Assembly (NCBI GenBank): GCA_028023455.1
Contig: JAQFVV010012416.1
Coordinates: forward strand, 2,349,767-2,413,766
Reading direction: 5' to 3'
DNA: 64,000 nucleotides
Source of the DNA: Epiperipatus broadwayi
Lineage: Eukaryota; Onychophora; Udeonychophora; Euonychophora; Peripatidae
The notes below the pieces were generated by a model, which was given only the letters and a program-made list of their open reading frames with translations, had not been told where the DNA came from and ran no database searches. Made by a program: the position numbers and the translations under genes. This document shows positions 1-11,122 of the stretch, in pieces (the stretch's first letter is position 1; each line of letters opens with the position of its first letter).

Positions 1-317
1 TGCTGCAATTAGTATTCCTGGATTAATGCATGGATAAATAAATACTTGCATGGATGTGATAAACTTGGAACACTTTTGATAGAGAAATGTAGAGATTAAT
101 AACTTTATGAAAAACATTTTCATTTAAATTCTGCATATCATGTTTTGAAATTGTTTCATGTTTATGTAGCCACGTAAAATCGTTAATCTAATATTGCTTA
201 TAATAACTAATCAAATGGATAGAATTGCATGTATGGAATTTAATTACAGTTATAGCTATTACCTCATATACCTATTATTCTACACATCGTACATGGATTC
301 CATGGATCACATTAGGA

Positions 318-440
318 GTTATAAAATGCTATACAATTCAATTTGTGATACACACATCTGCTAAAATTCATGTATTGAACTATAAAATGCTTTACATTTA
401 GTTTTATCACACACACACCGTTAAATTTTATATATTTGAT
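318..440. repeat. Diverged 61-bp direct duplication
   Basis: Two adjacent units share TATAAAATGCT, then ACAC repeats, then a TTAAAATT-like stretch in the same order. The second unit starts 61 bases after the first. They differ by many substitutions, so the duplication is old. No function is visible. Confidence 0.55.
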
Positions 441-863
441 GAATAATACATTAATTTAATTTTATCGTTATATGAACTTGCATGTGAAGTTCAAAAGTTA
501 TATTTATTAAGTTTAAATTAATAAGGGTTGAATAAAATATTTATTCAAGAGAGTAGCGCTCGCGAAAAAGCTTAAACAGTACTAAATGAATTCATGAGAT
601 ATATCAATCTTTGTGAGATGTTTTGTGAGTCTTTCCAGATTTATATTCCTATGCCAATATTACTTATATTATATTACACATGTTTATTTTAAGCAAGATA
701 AGTAGTACATTAGTTGTCCTGATTAGTGTAACATTTTACTAAGCAAGAACCCACATTTGCTAAAGTGTTAGTGTATTCTGAATAGTCAGAAGAACTGAGG
801 AGGATGATTTTGCACTTTAATGTGAAGTAATAATAATGTTGTTTTAGAATGTTAAAGGGCTTT

Positions 864-956
864 AATCTGTGCTGGTGGTTAATCCGCAGATTATTTTAAT
901 TGCCATTTTTGTATTTTACACACATTCCTGCGCCGGTGGTTAATCCGTGGAATTGT
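864..956 (+). repeat. Two hairpins with a common loop and different stems
   Basis: Hairpin 1 (864-892) has an AATCTGTG/CGCAGATT stem. Hairpin 2 (about 917-956) has an ACACA-ATTCC/GGAAT-TGTGT stem. Both close on nearly the same apical sequence, GGTGGTTAATCCG. The loops are alike while the stems differ and still pair, as expected of a structured RNA or protein-binding repeat. A third hairpin with an ATTCCT/AGGAAT stem follows at about 1018-1052 but lacks the loop. This is seen in the sequence; function is unknown. Confidence 0.5.
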
Positions 957-2758
957 GTGATTATACGTATTACTTTATGATGGTGTTTAAATACACAAAA
1001 CGTTTAGTATTATTTAATTCCTACGTGTAGATGAATGCATCCACAGGAATATGTTTTGCTTCATAGATATAAGTTGGGCAAAGTATTTTAGTTAATCTGC
1101 TAGATCATCTTCTTCATTTGTAAGCATAATTTATCGGTTAGATTAATAAATGGTAACAGGACGTTCTATTCAAGTACTTCATGATAATTAACTGTTGGTT
1201 GATTATTATTTACCGGAACGTAAGTAAATTGTCACTTTAATTAATGATTACATTATAACTAAATCATACAGACATCATATTATTTATTATATTATTATAG
1301 GTGTACAGTAGGGATTTATTGAATCTGGAAATGACGTTCAATATTTCATGAGTTTGATGCTGAATTTCGTATAATCTCATCAATATTCATTATATTAAAA
1401 TTGAAATATAAGGTAGGATTAGGTTTTTAAATACTGTACCTATGAGATGTATTGAAGAAAGTCGATTGAATTATCATTTATTTATTTTATTTGTTTATTT
1501 ATGTTTTATTTAGAACATTGAAATTAATTATTTATTATTCATAAATTTGTAAATAAAAGTTGATTTATAATTAAACTTACTGTGCCGTTGCTATGTGTCA
1601 TTCATAACATCAGAAATCATAAATTTTGGATAGAGCATACATTGAAGAGCATACATTGAAGTACATACTATCGTCAACATGATATAAGAGTTTATAAATA
1701 TTTTTTTTGAGAAAACATTAAGATGCTTTTCGTCTTTGGTAGTTTATGATTGTTAAGGTACAATAAAATCCCATTTACCTTTTCCATCATTTTGGCTTTG
1801 CGTAGTTGATTCTAGTATAAAATTATAAATGAATTATTAAACTTGTAAACAGATTTACTAAATAATGACATGATTAAATATATTTACTTAACGTTTTTAA
1901 ATTGTCATTTGTCAGTATAATAAGAGTCTCAGTAATATGATAAACTATAAAATCAGAACCCAAGTATTTATATTTATTTATTGCAAAGCTATACCTAGAC
2001 TAGCATTCGTATTAAAAATCATATAGATGGTTTAAAATTTCATAATCTTATGTAATTCCACCAATTATGCCATCTTGTACATGGTCGGCCATAGGGTCGC
2101 ATACCATAAAAATCGCAAATTGAGGTTTAAAAGTAATAACATTGCACTTATAATTTGTTTAATGTGTTTTATAATAATACTATGATAGGTCTTCGCGGTA
2201 TACCCTGGCTGCGATCAAATAAATTGTAAAAAGTTTATGTTAGATCATTAGTTTGGTCTATGGTAAGTTGCTCCAGATGTTGATTGTGGTCTTTGGTGCA
2301 TTAAATAGATAGCATGATATGTTTTTTAGTTACAGCTCTTAATAGCTGACAATAATTGAGTGAGAGTTGATCAGTGATCAAGGTTACAATTCTTAGTGCA
2401 CTTACGTTACGTAATTGGGACCGCACAATCAAATGGTTACAATTTTTGGTGCCGCAAAGTGTTCATACACGATAGGTAGTTGAGAGGGCAATGGCCTTCG
2501 GTGGCTATAGTTGGCCACCATCAAGATTTACGCTTATAATATATATATATGTTGAATATTATAGTTCCAATGGCTTGGTTGTTGAAACTGTAAACAAATA
2601 TAAAAATAAATTTTATTTTATTAGATCACATTGTAAAGTGATTAATTAATGAAGATATAAATAGTTAGATGTAAACATTTTCTAATAGTCAAATAAAAAT
2701 GTATAAAGTAGTATAGGGTAACCAATAATATAGTTTTCACCTGTGTGTGATATTTAAT

Positions 2759-2939
2759 ATCATCTATGTTCTTTATTACTTTTTACAATGATTTTTTTAC
2801 AAACCAGACAGTTTCGATTGCTTTAGAAATCCTCTTCAGAACTTCTACTTATATTTCCAAATCTAGGTTCTGAAGAAGATTGCTAAGGCAATCAAAACTT
2901 TTTGGGTTGTAAAAAAACATTGTAAAAAATAATAATGTG
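2759..2939. repeat. Fold-back element, family B (short copy)
   Basis: Inverted repeat whose arms start with CATCTATGTTCTTTATTAC and end in the degenerate complement. Near the loop both arms carry a CTGAAGA ... GAAAC motif: the right arm on the plus strand (2871-2895, with GAAA decayed to AAAA) and the left arm on the minus strand. Related copies lie at 5003-5158 and 42290-43170. The motif resembles the conserved core of a hammerhead ribozyme, but no convincing stem I is present in this family. Confidence 0.65.
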
Positions 2940-2999
2940 ACAGTCAGAGGATGAATATTGGTTTAACCCAGTTCGAATACTAAGCAAAAGTACCTCGAG

Positions 3000-4890
3000 G
3001 CCAACCATATGCGATATATTAATTCAAGAATAGTATGACCGCTGCCCTATTCACCTATTCTCGAGGCTAATTACGAAACAACAACATTATCTGAGCCATA
3101 CATAAATTATTTTTCAACCGGCCAAGCTTAGCCTCAGCGGTAGAGACATGGATGGGAACACCTATGAAGCTAAATAGTTAAATGTGCATAAAAGTACTAT
3201 GAAAAATGTGTTTTGCGTGCCTGGATCATTGAAAAGTAAAAATAAAGCATTATGATAAAATTAGGAAACTCAAGCTTTTTAGTTAAATAATATATTTAAT
3301 TAACAACTTTAAAATATGAATAATGATTTAATGGCCTCCGCTATTCCCCTAAATTAATGAAAACTAATTAGACAATAAAAACAGATTAATATGTTTGCGG
3401 TCTAAATCTTTTCTTTTCAATTTTATTAAAATTGTCAACTCGAATCTCCTCGATAAAGTACAATAATAAAAATCTTTTGCAAAGCATTTTCTAGTTGCTT
3501 TGCACTAAAAAGGCATTTTAAAAATTATTTAAAACGTATATAGCTAAATCAGATATATGTAATAAGCTACTGGTGGACAAAAGAGGCGTTATCGAGGAGA
3601 TTAAGTTGGCAAACAAAGGAAACTTACTCGTTATGGAATTTAGAAACATAAATAAAATTGGAAAGAGATTTTAAATGAAAAAAATTAACCTTTAAACTTA
3701 ACCGCAATGGAATACAAAATATTTACACATGTTAATAATGAAGAATAGCGAAGGAAAAAAAGGTTAAATATAGATAGATGATCACACATATATATATTTA
3801 AGACTAGTCTAATAAAAATGGTTACATTACAAATATCATTAAATAAAATAATTCATAATATAATTCAATTAAGAAAGGTATGAACAAAAGGGTAGAAAGT
3901 AAATAGTTCAATGGAGGAGAGATATGATTACCATCCTGGTTTCTTGGTCATGTTTCCTACGGCGTTCGTGGCTTGATCTGACCATTGATAGGTATTTGCT
4001 CGGACAAGAAAAGTGGAAATAAGTAGCATGCTTTTATGAAAAGTCCTAGAGACATGGCACAGAGTTCAGATGACTATTGAGTGGATACTAAGGCATTTTG
4101 ATGGTATTTAGGAACCTCGGTGATAAGCAAAACTTTTTGCCTAGCCAAGCATAGTAGAATCCATCAAATTCATATGACTTTTAGTTTGTAGCATGTTCAA
4201 ACTTCTCCGTGATTTTGAAGATGACAGTTGTATAACTTTTTGGAATAAAATGTCAACAAGCAAAAGCAAAATCTGAAAGAGTTCTCCAAAGAGAAATCTG
4301 AATGCCAGCAAGAAAACTCTGAATAACCAAGTCTTTTGTTCTCACTTTTATTTATGCCCTCTTTGTCAGCTATCTTCTATTGTTTGTATGATCTTAGATC
4401 TTGATAATCCCCCATGCTCCTTTGTTTCAAGGTAACATTTTCTAAAAATAACTTTTACTTTTTTATTATAAATTTCTTTCTTTAAAGTTTGAATTTTATT
4501 AATTAAAAAAGAAAGAAAGAGAAGGCCATCCTTAATTTGACTTGAATGGACTCACTAATTAAAACATACATTCCTTTAAAAAATGTTGGTGGGCTTATCT
4601 CAAAATGAAATCATACACCATATTTTAACAAGATTTTAACAAAAAATATATTCTTATTTTTTTATAGTAAAATAAGCATTTTTAAAATAAGCATTTTATT
4701 TCAGCAGAATTTTGCATTAACTCATATATATACACTTGATGTATATATATGTTTAACTAATAGGTTTTACAAGCAATTTTTATTAACAGAAATTTAATCT
4801 TTGAATGGAATTTATTTAACACGAAATATTTAAATGTAATACAAATTTAATAAGCATAATTAATTTTAGCTTTAATGCAAAACCCTGCTG
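3000..4890. other. AT-rich non-coding DNA
   Basis: No coding potential recognised. A mildly GC-richer stretch at about 3920-4330 has frequent stops in all frames. Short hairpins and A/T runs only. Confidence 0.5.
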
Positions 4891-4898
4891 ATATTGGA

Positions 4899-4937
4899 CT
4901 ATAAACTTAGTTCAGGCCTACAATACTAAGTTTATAG
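4899..4937. repeat. Perfect 13-bp hairpin
   Basis: CTATAAACTTAGT and its exact complement ACTAAGTTTATAG enclose a 13-nt loop. It may be the centre of an old fold-back element, since a family B fragment follows at 5003. Confidence 0.6.
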
Positions 4938-5002
4938 GAGGCTGTGAAGCATGGATCGGACTTCAGATCCATTGCTTCAATAAAGAACCCATATCTTAAC
5001 TA

Positions 5003-5158
5003 GATTTGAAAATATAAATAGAAATTCTGAAGAAGATTGCTGGGGCAATAAGAAACTGCCTGGGTTGTACAAAAGCGTTGTAAAAATAATAAAGATTCTA
5101 GATGATATCAATTTATGAATTTGGCAAATGCAATAAAGAAGATAAAGTTATAATTGTG
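5003..5158 (-). repeat. Fold-back family B, single-arm fragment
   Basis: Shares with 43020-43170 the string of features CTGAAGAAGATTGC, GGGGCAAT, GAAACTG, TTGTAAAAA, TAATAAAGA, then GAATTTGGCAA and AAAGTTATAATT. The part after the arm is the unpaired leader of the family. The opposite arm is missing or unrecognisable. Confidence 0.6.
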
Positions 5159-5692
5159 TGTGTGATAGCATGGTTATAGGGCCAAGATACATGCACAACT
5201 CAGTTTATCACATTCAATGTTCAAACAATTCATAGCCTAGCAAGTTCAAACATTATGTAGCCAATCATTTAACCATTAAATAATTATTCTTTTAAATATA
5301 ATCATAATCTTCCAATCCGAATGGAAATAAGCAATGTCTACTACTTATACAAATAATTTCTTTCCAGTTGTTTTCCTGCACTGCATTGATCTACATGTAT
5401 AGATAAAATATTATGTACATTTTACATAAACATTTTTCAATGCATTTTAGTGTAATAGAATTTATTTCTTCTTTCTTACAGTTTCGACTATCCAACAGTC
5501 ATCATCAGAACACCAATATTCAAATATATATAACAATACAATTAATATTTATCTATACATACATACTTATAAACATACAAACAATAACCTATGTTATGAA
5601 CTTTAATATAACAAGATAATTTCTCAATTATTTCTATAATGATATATTCTTATTCATTTTTAATAGTTAAGATTTTACTTCATTAACGCTTA

Positions 5693-5924
5693 AATAAATT
5701 AATATATATATGTGCTCTGCACACAGGTAATGAAGCTATTAATAAATTGTCAACTTTTTTTACTGCCAAGCACTTTTGGGACAGTCTACAGTCCCATATT
5801 CATGGCGAGTTATGAATATGGGACTGTAGACTGTCCCGAAAGCGCTTGACAGTAAAAAATTTTGACAATTTATTAATAGCTTCATTACCTGTGCGCAGAG
5901 CACATATAAATATATTAATTTATT
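5693..5924. mobile_element. Nested palindromic insertion in left arm
   Basis: Near-perfect inverted repeat containing GTGCTCTGC, CAGGTAATGAAGC and GGGACTGTAGACTGTCCC-like segments around a short loop near 5820. TATTCATTTTTAA occurs at 5651-5663 and again at 5921-5933. This could be a target duplication. The partner arm of the outer palindrome has no counterpart of this insert. Confidence 0.6.
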
Positions 5925-6470
5925 CATTTTTAACTAATATTATTTTTATTCTACTTGTAATCTTAATGGATTTCATTTTTCATTTTCTACATTTGTATTA
6001 CTTTTTAACTTTTTAATAAATTATTTCTATCATTTTAATAATAACTACACAATATTTTTTAAATATAATTTCATTTTTTCAATTTACAATTTTTCTTAAA
6101 TAACTTTACCTCTTTTAAACTTATTATTTAAGAAAATTTTCAAATTGATAAAAATAGAATTACATTAAAAATAATGTGTAGTTATTATTAAAATGATCAA
6201 AATAATTTATTAAAAAGTAATACAAATGTGGAAAAGTATATATTAAAATTAAAACAAATTATGAAAAAAAAAATCTATTAAAATTAGGATAAAAATAATA
6301 TTAATTAAAGATGAATAAGAATATACCATTATAGAAATAATTAAAAAATTATCTATAGCATTATAGGAAAAACTGAGAAATTATTTTGTTATATTAAAGT
6401 TCATAACATAGGTTATTGTTTGTATGTTTATAAGTATGTATGCATAGATAAGTATTAATTGCATATAAAT

Positions 6471-6658
6471 ATCACTAGATGGAGCTTACCAATAGCTCTA
6501 AGCAAGCTTTATTTTTATAAGTGCTGAAAGAGAAAGAATTCAAAATCTATATCATTAAGTCCCTACCTCCAGACCAATTGGTTTCGTGCTTATGGCTCAC
6601 CTCAGCACTTATAAAAATAACACTTGTTTAGAGTTATTGGTAAGCTCCATCTAGTGAT
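6471..6658. mobile_element. Short MITE-like palindrome
   Basis: Terminal inverted repeats ATCACTAGATGGAGCTTACC and complement, about 30 bp, enclosing AT-rich and CCTCCAGACC-containing sequence. Flanks CATATAAAT (6462-6470) and CATTTAAAT (6659-6667) match in 8 of 9 positions and could be a target duplication. No unpaired leader is visible, unlike the longer-duplication families elsewhere in the window. A cut-and-paste MITE fits best. Confidence 0.6.
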
Positions 6659-7255
6659 CATTTAAATGCAAGCTTAAAAGCAAGTTACAAAATTTATGAC
6701 TTGTTTTATTAATTATTATATATATATATTTGAATATTATATCTCAGATGATCATCATTGGACAGTTGAAACTGTAAGAAAGAAGAAATAAATTCTATTA
6801 CATTAACTTGCATTGAAAAGTGTATTTTGTATTTTATTTACTTATAAAAATACATCTCTACTAGTCATTTATTGTACCAAAGCTTTGAAAAATTGCTACG
6901 AAATCACTCTAGCCATATCAATAAAAAAAGAAACAATACACATTTTTGATTTAAAAGTATATACATTAGCATTTTTTATTTAATTTGCATATGGTTTAAT
7001 TACACCTGCAAAATTATTGTTGGCAAGTATGGTGTTAGAATATTGTAGTTGGCAAAAACTGCAAACAGTGTTAAATTTTAATGTACAAATAATAAACTAT
7101 TATTAGAATTTGAAATGTTTGTAGATTCCTTCTGATTAGCCAATGTTTGATTATTTAGAGTTTAGAATAGTATAACTAGATGAATGAAAATAGATGGATT
7201 ATAATCAATATTTATAGTTGATAATTTGCACTGGCAAAATGTTTTATTATAAATG

Positions 7256-8107
7256 TGATGTGATGTGATGTATTATGGCTTTTCCTTAAACGAAGTCAAA
7301 AATATTTCAGCAATTATGCCCAGATAAACCTGTTAGCCACTTTATTTTACATTCCCCACTCTAAATTTACCCATAATCTGCTCTATCCCATTTTCACAAC
7401 ATAATCTTTGTCAACTCTATAACCTTTATATCTAAATCCCCCTTATCTTTTCCCAAACCCAGCATAAAAACCAATAATTCACTTTCTGTATAATCACTCT
7501 TTTCATATTTATTTTTCCACAACTTCATTATATGTACCCTTTCTGTTTTCAAACATTTACATACAATTAACAAATGCCTAATATTTTCTATTCCTTCCTT
7601 ACATAATTTACAAAATAAATCACCCATATTTTTCCATTTACATGTATATTCTTTTGTAGCTAAAGATTCCATTCGAACCTTAAACAATAAACTACTTTCC
7701 TTACCATTATCATATATTAACTCGCACCTAATATTCCGTTTATTTCTATATATATTTAAACTCTTTTTACTCTCCATACTATTTCTCCATCCCTCTAACT
7801 CCCTAGTCTTTATTAATAAATTTATTCTTTTATCCCATTCCTTACTACTATAACACTCAATAATCCTCTTAATACAATCATCCCATCTTTTGTACAAATA
7901 TACTGATATAAATTCTTTATCCAAATCTTTTGCATACTGCATTACCTTTTTCACCCATCTTGTTACCTGCCCTTTACTCATAACCCAATTAAATACTATT
8001 TTAGCTATCTACCAAACATTTTCATTTTACTTTTTGCATCTCTCATATGAAAACTTGACCATCCCATTTCTCCTTGAATTGCCTCCCTTGCTGTCCATAC
8101 TTCTACA
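7256..8107 (-). pseudogene. Non-LTR retrotransposon, 3' end copy 1 (truncated)
   Basis: Minus-strand C-terminal part of a non-LTR retrotransposon ORF2, open over 7394-7981 (195 codons). It has the post-RT zinc-binding signature CKLCKEGIENIRHLLIVCKC (Cys-X2-Cys-X8-His-X4-Cys), which in this element class sits after the reverse transcriptase and helps bind the template RNA. Compared with copy 3, a Trp codon is now TGA at 7394-7396, eleven codons before the family stop. The 3' end finishes in a short (CATCA)n tail, seen on the plus strand as (TGATG)n at 7256-7271. The 5' end breaks off at about 8107, and the reverse transcriptase domain is absent. 5' truncation is usual for target-primed reverse transcription. 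I cannot assign the clade. Confidence 0.85.
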
Positions 8108-8650
8108 CTAGCGCCATCTGGTATAATTTTGAATAATTAATGATTGCCTGGTAGTAGTGCACTTAAATATTCATTCTCAGACTGGTTTTTCCAATAGAAA
8201 AAAGGGTTTAGAACTTGAAGTTCAAATTAATGTAATTATTCATCTAGAAACTATCTTCAATTTGTATTTTATTATCAAACAAAGAGCCTAAAAAAATACT
8301 TAAGTTTTGAACCCAAGCTAATATGCTTGAATAGTTTTTAGATCTGAAACCATGTTAGCGATTATATATTTTAATATCGTCAGTCTTTTCTAATTGTAGG
8401 TAGCTGTTGGCTTGGGTTCAAAACTTATAGTTTTTTTTTTAATTTCAGATTTTTAGCTTGATAATAAATTGGGTTAATGGGAATTTCTGGAAACATTTCT
8501 AACTACGAATCCCCATGTCTTCAGTGATAAAGAAAAAAACCAGAAACTGGACTGGTGATGATGATTTAAATATATTACCATGTGATAATCTCTGATAACT
8601 CAAGTTTCCAATGGATGGCAGTGGAAAACTGCTCTCATTTATATACTGTA
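8105..8650. repeat. Degenerate fold-back sequence
   Basis: An inner inverted repeat pairs AAGTTTTGAACCCAAGC (8302-8318) with GCTTGGGTTCAAAACTT (8412-8428). Farther out, CAGACTGGTTTTT (8178-8190) faces AAACCAGAAACTGGACTGG (8538-8556). The outer arm resembles the GAAACT-containing arm of the hammerhead-bearing family, but the core is too decayed to call. Confidence 0.45.
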
Positions 8651-11120
8651 ATAAGCTACAGATTCATATTACATGTTTGTAAATCATTGAATTCTTTTTT
8701 TGATTTTCAAAAGCAGTGTTGAATTAGAAAGTTGCAACAAGAATTATTACTTGACATGGAAGCTATTTCAAAGTCTTTAATAAAGGGGTTGAGGCAACAG
8801 GGTTTACAGAAAAAACAATCATGGCGCTCTATAATGCTTACATCATCAACAAGGTCATTAGTAGCTATTTAGTCACACACACAAAAAGATAAAACACAAA
8901 AAATAAAAGTTAAAAAATAAAAAGTTAAAAAAAAGTCATTGACCTCGTTAATTCAGAGAAATAACCACGTGACTTATAATAAATGATTTAAGTGACTAAA
9001 GATAAAAGAAAATGAGAGAAATAGTCATTCTAATTTAGTTATAAACGTTAATAATAATAATGGTCAATATCATAATCTTTTCTTTGTACCTTAGCTTTAA
9101 ATTATGCTAATTTGCTTATATGTTTTAATGTCAAGTCATTCTTCAAAAAAGTCCTATTTATAAAATTTTGCATCATTCAGACTGAGCGCTTGTGGAGAAA
9201 TATATTGGTACAGTGGAGTACTTAAGAGCTAAAGAGTGTTGAATCATAGGTCAGTCATTCACTCTAGTAATTGTATCCATAACAACTAACTACTCAATAA
9301 TTGTTATTCTATTAAGATTGTAACTCTTTAAATATCACTGCTAAAATATTAAGTAATTTATTTCCCACACAGTTTTACTTTGCAATTATAAAAATGTAAA
9401 TTAATACGCTGTATAGGCTTACACCTGCATATACAGATATATATGTAATATATAAGGGATTTGAACTCAGACTTTCACACAACCCCCAACTCTTCAAGCC
9501 ATCTCATATTGCTGACCCACCTGATTACACACATGTTGAAAAGATAAATAATCACCAATATATGTATTTCGTGCTAAACCAGCACTCGTCAGTTGGTCCA
9601 GATTATCATTTCCACACATATATACAATCAGTGCTCAGCTTTATATTAAGATAGCAAATCTTTACACTTTAATGGACAGGCTTCAAACTACTCCAAATCA
9701 CAACTCTTCATTAGCCTTCCAGTTCATTGAAAATCTGGTGATGGAATGTTCAAAGCCCTCGGAAAAACTATATGCAATTTTAAAAATGCTTTGTACATAT
9801 TAGTTTTAGTATGATGGATTTAAGAAGAGGAATTTATCAGTCTACACCCTCCCCCATATTGAAAATATTAAAATATGTAGCCATGGTGCATTTTGGTTGC
9901 AAAGTATTTTTTTAAAGCCAAATGTTATATTTCTAAAAACATTATGGGAAAAGAAACCCTTCCATCTTAAATAGTGCATATTCTAAAATGCGCTCAATTG
10001 AGCACTTTTAAATTTCCTGTTCATTACGGCGCTGTGGACATGCAAACCCTATGCATTTTTTTAGGATCGAAATTATGAGAAAATTCCTCTTTATGCCTAA
10101 AAAACATAGATAATAATGTAAGATCCTTTTTGACAGTCTCATATGTACATTATTAAACTCTTATATTAATGTCATCCCTTAATTCGTCATAAAAAATATG
10201 AGATCTTTAAAATAAAAAGGCCTTGTGGTGTAAAAAACAACATCTGTATTTCAAGCTCACAGCTTGGGGTTTGAATCTAGCTTAAGTGTTTTTTTTTTTT
10301 CAAAAATAATTTTTTCTCAAATGGCTAGTATATATCCAAACCATATGATTATCAGTATTTCATGCCTATAGCCAGGGGTTCGAATCTGAATCAAGTGATT
10401 TTTTCCAAAAACATTTTTCCCCTCAAGTAGCTAATCTACAACCAAAGCAAATGGTCATCCAGCATTGATTGGTAAATGTGTATCTAGCTATTTTTAGCCA
10501 AAAGATAAAATAATGATCCAAAGCCGATTTCAAATCCTTACCACTCAGCAATTGGAGAGGATGATGAGTATTGATTTCTCTTTCATTGATTTTACGAGAC
10601 GTTGTTTGAAAAAGACCTTGACTTCCAATGGGCTATTTATTTTTATAAAGGTTGTTTTATTTTTTATTTTTACTTTAAATGTATAAATAGTGTTTAATTA
10701 CGTTAAATTATTCGTTTTAAAAACTATTTTTATCAAATAACTTGCGTTTCATTAGTGAGAACTAATGAGTTGATATTTTATACTATGCTTTGAATTATAT
10801 AGCAATGCATTCTTCATTAAAAGAGACAAATTAATAACTAAAAATACTAGTATAGATTAATCGCAGCCTTCAATAATAACAAATCATTAAACTTTTGTGA
10901 AAGGTTAATTGTCACACATGATATTATAAATAATTTTCTTTCGACTATGTATAGAAATAAAATGACAAAATTAGTAACTGATCAAATCAAGTTCTATTTT
11001 TAAAAATTTGATCAGTTTTATATATATATATACATATAGTTTGAGTTGCTTACAATCTTAATTTGTTTTAATGTAGTTATCCGCTTGCTTTAACACTTAA
11101 CATCTAACTTTATTACTATA
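8650..11120. other. AT-rich DNA with a fold-back family E fragment
   Basis: No gene recognised. 9440-9790 matches the complement of 30640-30990 in part: GGATTTGAACTCAGACTTTC at one end and AATGGACAGGCTTCAAAC near the other. 10200-10560 has short runs such as GGGGTTTGAATC and GGTTCGAATCTG that look like degraded B boxes of tRNA-like sequence, too weak to annotate individually. Confidence 0.45.
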
Positions 11121-11122
11121 AC

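Larger units (their letters stand above)
1..2750. other. AT-rich non-coding DNA
   Basis: No ORF of interest and no recognised protein similarity on either strand. The stretch holds a diverged 61-bp direct duplication (318-440), a pair of related hairpins (864-956) and a more GC-rich patch at about 2060-2530 with a repeated GGTTACAATT motif. The rest shows nothing I can name. Confidence 0.6.
5401..6842. repeat. 1.4-kb palindromic element, family C, with an insertion in each arm
   Basis: The outer arms pair from about 5401-5690 with 6300-6842 (AATGTAATAGAATTTATTTC against its complement, then a TACAGTTTCGACT-like segment, then CATAACATAGGTTATTG). They continue through 5940-6300 to a centre near 6120. 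Each arm carries its own smaller palindrome (5693-5924 and 6471-6658) that the other arm lacks. The ORF at 5413-5619 is an accident of the repeat. The left arm, read on the minus strand at 5484-5514, shows CTGATGA ... GAAAC. This looks like an old symmetrical mobile element hit twice. Confidence 0.7.
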
